The notes beneath the pieces are model-generated. The model made no database searches. It worked only from the letters and a program-made list of their open reading frames with translations, and was not told the DNA's origin. Positions 60,516 through 64,000 of a stretch of DNA of 64,000 bases are shown here, one piece after another. This DNA comes from Streptomyces sp. DvalAA-43. Its GTDB lineage: Bacteria > Actinomycetota > Actinomycetes > Streptomycetales > Streptomycetaceae. Each line of letters opens with the position of its first letter. Position 1 is the stretch's first letter. The stretch is taken from contig NZ_FMBW01000074.1 of NCBI RefSeq assembly GCF_900091725.1, positions 1-64,000 of the forward strand, given 5' to 3'. Made by a program: the position numbers and the translations under genes.

Positions 60516-61736
60516 ATGACGCGGCAGACGTGGACGGTGCCGGGCACGGGTGCGGCCGGAGGAACGGCCGAGGGGGTGGCGGGGAGGTCCCGCATCCTCG
60601 AAGTGGACGCCCTGCGCGGATTCGCGCTCGTCGGCATCCTGGCCGTGAATCTTCTGACGACCGCCGGGCCGCCCGGCGCCAGGGGCGGGCTCGCGGCGGT
60701 GCACGCGGCGGACGGGGCCGTGGTGTGGGCGGTCGACCTTCTCGCGCAGTCGAAGTTCTACCTGCTCTTCTCCTTCCTCTTCGGGTACAGCTTCACTCTC
60801 CAGATGGACTCGGCCGCCCGCGCCGGGGCGTCCTTCGTCCCCCGGATGTCACGGCGGCTGGCCGGGCTGCTCGTGCTCGGGTTCGCCCACGCGGTGCTGC
60901 TGTACAGCGGCGACATCCTCATGATGTACGCCCTGTTCGGACTGGTCCTGCTGGCCGCCCGGAACGCCGGGGCGGTCAGTGCCTGGCGGGCGGCGCTATG
61001 GGTGTTCGGCGCGGCCGGGGGCCTCCTGCTGCTGACGGGGCTGGCGGCATCGCTGCTCGACCCCGGCGAACTGGCCGGGTCCGCCACGGAGAAGGCCGAG
61101 CTGACCGCCGCCTACCGGGGCGGGTTCGCCGATGTCGTCGGGGCGAACCTCCGGGCGCTGCCCGATCTGCTGGCGGCCGTTCCGCTGATGGGCGGGTTCG
61201 TCGTCGCCGCCTTTCTCGTGGGCTTCACGGCCGGCCGGCGGCAGTGGCTCGGCGCGGCCGCGCTCGCCGACCGGGCGCGGCTGCGCCGGATCTTCCTGAC
61301 GGGGCTCGCCGTCGGCGTCCCCGGGGCGCTCTTCTCCGCCGCGGGGCTGGCGGGACCGCTGTCGGAGCGCTGGACGCTGCTGGGCCTTGCGGTCGGCATG
61401 GTGACGGCCCCGGCGCTCTCGGCCGCGTACGCCGCCGGGCTGCTGCTGTGGTTCGGCACGCGGCGCGGTGCCGCGGCGGCCCGGGTCCTCGCGCCCGCCG
61501 GACGGATGGCGCTGACCAACTATCTGACCCAGTCCCTCGTCATGGCGCTCGTCTTCTCCGGGTACGGCCTCGGACTGTACGGCCGTACGGGCGCCGCCGC
61601 GGCGGTCGGTGGGGCGCTGGTGCTCTACGCCGGCCAGCTCGCCCTGAGCGGATGGCTGATGCGGCGGTACCGGCTGGGGCCGGTGGAGTGGCTGTTGCGC
61701 ACGGTGACGCTGGGTGTGCGGCCCGGCTCCAGTTAA
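60516..61736 (+). CDS. DUF418 multi-pass membrane protein
   Basis: The protein has 406 residues; GGGGGGAACAGCG precedes ATG. About nine hydrophobic segments. Opens with R-I-L-E-V-D-A-L-R-G-F-A-L-V-G-I-L-A-V-N, the typical YeiB/DUF418 start, and ends with G-P-V-E-W-L-L-R-T-V-T, also typical. Function unknown, perhaps transport or acyl transfer. It lies between the liu-type operon and the TetR gene, with the TetR gene's operator overlapping its stop codon. Confidence 0.87.
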   Translation: MTRQTWTVPGTGAAGGTAEGVAGRSRILEVDALRGFALVGILAVNLLTTAGPPGARGGLAAVHAADGAVVWAVDLLAQSKFYLLFSFLFGYSFTLQMDSAARAGASFVPRMSRRLAGLLVLGFAHAVLLYSGDILMMYALFGLVLLAARNAGAVSAWRAALWVFGAAGGLLLLTGLAASLLDPGELAGSATEKAELTAAYRGGFADVVGANLRALPDLLAAVPLMGGFVVAAFLVGFTAGRRQWLGAAALADRARLRRIFLTGLAVGVPGALFSAAGLAGPLSERWTLLGLAVGMVTAPALSAAYAAGLLLWFGTRRGAAAARVLAPAGRMALTNYLTQSLVMALVFSGYGLGLYGRTGAAAAVGGALVLYAGQLALSGWLMRRYRLGPVEWLLRTVTLGVRPGSS

Positions 61737-61747
61737 CGTTCGCTAAC
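61733..61747 (+). promoter_or_regulatory. TetR-type operator before the TetR gene
   Basis: TTAACGTTCGCTAAC, matching the site at 60331 at 13 of 15 bases. It overlaps the DUF418 stop and lies 23 bp before the TetR ATG, fitting autorepression. Confidence 0.8.
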
Positions 61748-61769
61748 CCGACTGTCTAGAATCGAAACC

Positions 61770-62375
61770 ATGACCACGAGGACCGACGCCCCCACCCGCC
61801 GCGAGCAGATCCTCAAGGAGGCCGCCCGCCTCTTCGCCGAGCGCGGCTTCCACGGCGTCGGCGTCGACGAGATAGGCGCCGCCGTCGGCATCAGCGGCCC
61901 CGGGCTCTACCGGCACTTCCCCGGCAAGGACGCGATGCTCGCCGAGCTGCTGGTCGGCATCAGCGAGCGGCTGCTGGCGGGCGGGCGGCTGCGCGTCTCG
62001 GAGGACGCCGCGTGCGAGGGCGGCTCCCCGCAGGCCCTCCTCGACGCGCTCATCGAGGGACACATCGACTTCGCCCTCGACGACCGCCCCCTGATCACCC
62101 TCCACGACCGTGAGCTGGACCGGCTCCGGGACGCCGACCGCAAGCGGGTCCGCCAGCTCCAGCGGCAGTACGTCGAGGTGTGGGTGGAGGTGGTCCGCGA
62201 GATGTACCCGGACCTGCCCGAGCACGAGGCCCGCGCCGCCGTCCACGCCGTCTTCGGCCTGCTGAACTCGACCCCGCACCTGGGCCGCCCCGACGCCCGG
62301 CCGGACCGCGCGGACACGGCGGCGCTGCTGCACCGGCTGGCGCGCGGGGCGTTCGAGGCGGCGGCCCGCGCGTAG
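61770..62375 (+). CDS. TetR-family regulator, likely controlling leucine/acyl-CoA catabolism
   Basis: The protein has 201 residues. HTH (about 10-55): R-R-E-Q-I-L-K-E-A-A-R-L-F-A-E-R-G-F and I-G-A-A-V-G-I-S-G-P-G-L-Y-R-H-F. The C-terminal ligand domain is helical. No clear Shine-Dalgarno precedes ATG and the operator lies 23 bp upstream, so the mRNA may be leaderless or nearly so. The shared operator with the carboxylase operon supports a local repressor sensing an acyl-CoA. Confidence 0.87.
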   Translation: MTTRTDAPTRREQILKEAARLFAERGFHGVGVDEIGAAVGISGPGLYRHFPGKDAMLAELLVGISERLLAGGRLRVSEDAACEGGSPQALLDALIEGHIDFALDDRPLITLHDRELDRLRDADRKRVRQLQRQYVEVWVEVVREMYPDLPEHEARAAVHAVFGLLNSTPHLGRPDARPDRADTAALLHRLARGAFEAAARA

Positions 62376-62398
62376 GGCCGCGGCCGCGGCCGCATGCG

Positions 62399-62440
62399 AC
62401 TACGTCTGCGCCTATGTCTACGTCTGCGCTTGCGCTTGCG
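62399..62440. repeat. Seven tandem hexamers (YTRYGY) after the TetR gene
   Basis: CTACGT, CTGCGC, CTATGT, CTACGT, CTGCGC, TTGCGC, TTGCGT in direct succession, all fitting YTRYGY with purine/pyrimidine periodicity. The 12-mer CTACGTCTGCGC occurs twice, 18 bp apart. Lies 24 bp past the TetR stop in an otherwise featureless gap. Confidence 0.8.
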
Positions 62441-62481
62441 TGATTTCCCGCCGGGCTTCGACTATATGAATTGATACGCAA

Positions 62482-62509
62482 GGGGAGAAGATTCGCTCAA
62501 ATTCTCCCC
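62482..62509 (+). terminator. Hairpin in the AT-rich leader before the glycosyltransferase
   Basis: GGGGAGAA/TTCTCCCC (62482-62489, 62502-62509) with 12-nt loop, followed by CATTTCCTTT. Could terminate TetR transcription or act in the leader of the next gene. Confidence 0.55.
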
Positions 62510-62603
62510 CATTTCCTTTGCGCGGCTCCGTCCGTCGGAGTGTCGCGGCGATCCACAGGCATATGGTTTGAGTCGTCTCGCCCACGCCTGCTGGGGAATT
62601 TAA

Positions 62604-64000
62604 ATGAAAACATGTCAGGTCTCGGTCGTGGTCCCCTGTTTCAACGAGGACGAGGTGATCGAGGCATTCCACCGCGAGCTGGTCTCCGCTCTCGAACCGA
62701 CGCGGCAGACGTTCGAGATCTGTTATGTCGACGACGGAAGCAGCGACCGGACACGAGCCCGGATCGGCTCGCTCGCCACCGCGGACCGGCGGGTCCGCTT
62801 CACCTCCTTCAGCCGCAATTTCGGCAAGGAGGCCGCCATGCTCGCCGGGCTGCGCATGTCCCGCGGCGACGCCGTCGTCCTCATGGACGCCGACCTCCAG
62901 CACCCGCCGGAACTGCTGCCCCGCATGCTGGAGCTGCGCCGCCACGGCTACGACCAGGTCGTCGCCCGACGGGACCGGACCGGCGAGGGCGCCCTGCGCA
63001 CGCTGCTCAGCAGCGCCTACTACCGCGCCATGGGCCGGTGCATGGACGTGTCCGTCGTCGACGGCGAGGGCGACTTCAGGCTGTTGTCGCGCACCGCCGT
63101 GGACGCCGTGCTCGCACTGCCCGAGACCAACCGGTTCTCCAAGGGGATCTTCTCCTGGATCGGCTTCGACACCACCGCCTTCACCTACCGGAACGTCCGG
63201 CGGGCGGCGGGGAGTTCGAAATGGGGCGGCAGGCATCTGCTCAACTACGGGATCGACGGACTGATCTCCTTCAACAGCCGCCCGCTGCGCCTGGCCATCC
63301 ACGCCGGTCTCGCCCTCGCGCTGGCGGCGCTGGGGTACGCCCTGTGGATCATCGCCGGTGTCGCACTGCACGGGGTCGGCGTACCCGGCTACACCACCCT
63401 GCTGACCGCCGTCGTGGCGCTCGGCGGAATCCAGCTCGCCACCCTGGGCGTCATCGGTGAATACGTGGGACGCATCTACTGCGAATCCAAACGGCGGCCG
63501 CATTATGTGGTGCGGGAGACGAGCGAATCCCCGATGGTTTCCCTGAACGTGCCCCCGAATGTGCCCTTGGATGTTCCCCCGAATGTCTCCCCGGCTGTTC
63601 CCTCGGTTCTTCCTCCGGCGGGCACCGTTCCGGCGAATCCAATTCCGGAAGAGGAGGCCGTGCCGGTGGATGTCGTTCCGGTGGGTGCTGTTCCGGCGGG
63701 CGCCCGCGCCGGGGCGACCGCGCTCGGTGCCGCCAGGTCCCGTACCGCGCGGCAGTTCCTCACGTTCGCGTCGATCGGAATCGCCAACACGGCGGTGTAT
63801 CTGGCGGTGTACGCCTCGCTCAACACCCGGATCCCCTATCTCGCCGCCCATGTCCTCGGGTACGCGGTCAGTGTCGTGGGGTCCTTCCTGCTCAACTCGT
63901 ACCTCACCTGCCGTACGCGGCCGACCTGGCAGGCATTCCTCCGGTATCCCCTGTCGAGCGCGGCCAACCTCGTCCTCACCGGCGTCCTGCTCTCCCTCGC
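62604..64000 (+). CDS. Polyprenyl-glycosyl transferase (GT2) fused to a GtrA membrane domain, truncated by the window end
   Basis: At least 465 residues; the frame is open to base 64000. ATG lies 9 nt after GGGG in an AT-rich leader. GT2 domain (1-230): V-S-V-V-V-P-C-F-N-E, D-D-G-S-S-D and the M-D-A-D-L-Q-H-P catalytic stretch, as in DPM1/GtrB/ArnC-type enzymes. Two membrane segments follow (about 233-290). A linker of about 55 residues has V-P-P-N-V-P-L-D-V-P-P-N type Pro/Val repeats. Then a GtrA-like domain begins (R-Q-F-L-T-F-A-S-I-G-I-A-N-T). It probably charges polyprenyl phosphate with a sugar and flips it for wall or glycoprotein decoration; both halves in one chain is notable. Confidence 0.85.
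   Translation, partial: MKTCQVSVVVPCFNEDEVIEAFHRELVSALEPTRQTFEICYVDDGSSDRTRARIGSLATADRRVRFTSFSRNFGKEAAMLAGLRMSRGDAVVLMDADLQHPPELLPRMLELRRHGYDQVVARRDRTGEGALRTLLSSAYYRAMGRCMDVSVVDGEGDFRLLSRTAVDAVLALPETNRFSKGIFSWIGFDTTAFTYRNVRRAAGSSKWGGRHLLNYGIDGLISFNSRPLRLAIHAGLALALAALGYALWIIAGVALHGVGVPGYTTLLTAVVALGGIQLATLGVIGEYVGRIYCESKRRPHYVVRETSESPMVSLNVPPNVPLDVPPNVSPAVPSVLPPAGTVPANPIPEEEAVPVDVVPVGAVPAGARAGATALGAARSRTARQFLTFASIGIANTAVYLAVYASLNTRIPYLAAHVLGYAVSVVGSFLLNSYLTCRTRPTWQAFLRYPLSSAANLVLTGVLLSL

Noticed and set aside
62418..63851. 477-codon frame opposite the GT2-GtrA gene
   Set aside because: The plus-strand frame has clear GT2 and GtrA motifs and is open to the window end; the opposite frame is Gly/Arg/Asn low complexity.

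Overview
The window is about 72% G+C, with strong third-position GC bias, TTG/GTG starts and many 4-bp gene overlaps. It also carries an AdpA-type regulator with a TTA codon beside oligoribonuclease, a CebR/cebEFG/bglC cellobiose locus and DasR-like boxes before a chitin-active LPMO. Together these indicate chromosomal core DNA of a Streptomyces. There is no integrase, transposase, prophage or CRISPR array. Both edges cut genes: the SPFH-domain gene at the left may begin before base 1, and the glycosyltransferase/GtrA gene at the right runs past base 64000. All coordinates and motifs come from reading the sequence; functional names are family recognition and no database search was run.

Layout. 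1-5 kb: SPFH-domain membrane protein, secreted AA10 LPMO with two dre-like boxes, acyl-CoA ligase and a DHA2 drug exporter. 5.2-11.6 kb: tRNA-Lys, then a solute-uptake module resembling ectoine/hydroxyectoine import (IclR regulator, EhuA-EhuD-EhuC-EhuB), a D-2-hydroxyacid dehydrogenase and a divergent Asp/Glu-racemase-fold protein without cysteines. 11.7-17.3 kb: luciferase-like monooxygenase, a PAS-GGDEF-EAL c-di-GMP enzyme, secreted HETGH metalloprotease, a second identical tRNA-Lys and a primase/polymerase-like gene. 17.5-23 kb: a tightly overlapping trio (Cas4/RecB-like Fe-S nuclease, unknown 535-residue protein, SF1 helicase) downstream of a PAP2 phosphatase. 23-29.3 kb: histidine phosphatase, a TPR regulator of NsdA type with a divergent small gene, a spermidine-synthase-like methyltransferase and a two-component system.

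29.4-38.9 kb: leuA with a clear leucine leader peptide and attenuator, a divergent GntR regulator, then cebE-cebF-cebG-bglC and cebR. Three near-identical CebR operators and a 14-bp tandem array lie in this block. 39-41.1 kb: a TerD domain fused to a PD-(D/E)XK nuclease-like domain. 41.4-45 kb: tRNA-His, orn, adpA with its large upstream region, and a universal stress protein. 45-50.3 kb: glmS, two small conserved proteins and a secreted GH20 hexosaminidase. 50.3-54.3 kb: GNAT acetyltransferase, a MarR/MFS divergent pair with a clear operator, and a hypothetical gene. 54.4-62.4 kb: a leucine/isovalerate-type catabolic operon (carboxyltransferase, biotin carboxylase, HMG-CoA lyase, acyl-CoA dehydrogenase), a DUF418 membrane protein and a TetR regulator whose putative operator recurs before the operon and before itself. 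The right end carries a GT2-GtrA fusion.

Themes. Chitin and aminosugar use (LPMO, hexosaminidase, glmS), cellobiose use (ceb/bglC) and leucine metabolism (leuA synthesis, liu-type breakdown) share the window with developmental control (c-di-GMP enzyme, Orn, AdpA). The best candidates for undescribed biology are the nuclease/unknown/helicase trio and the TerD-nuclease fusion. Next come the cysteine-less EutA-like protein beside the Ehu-type importer, the leu attenuator, and the 14-bp array before cebE.
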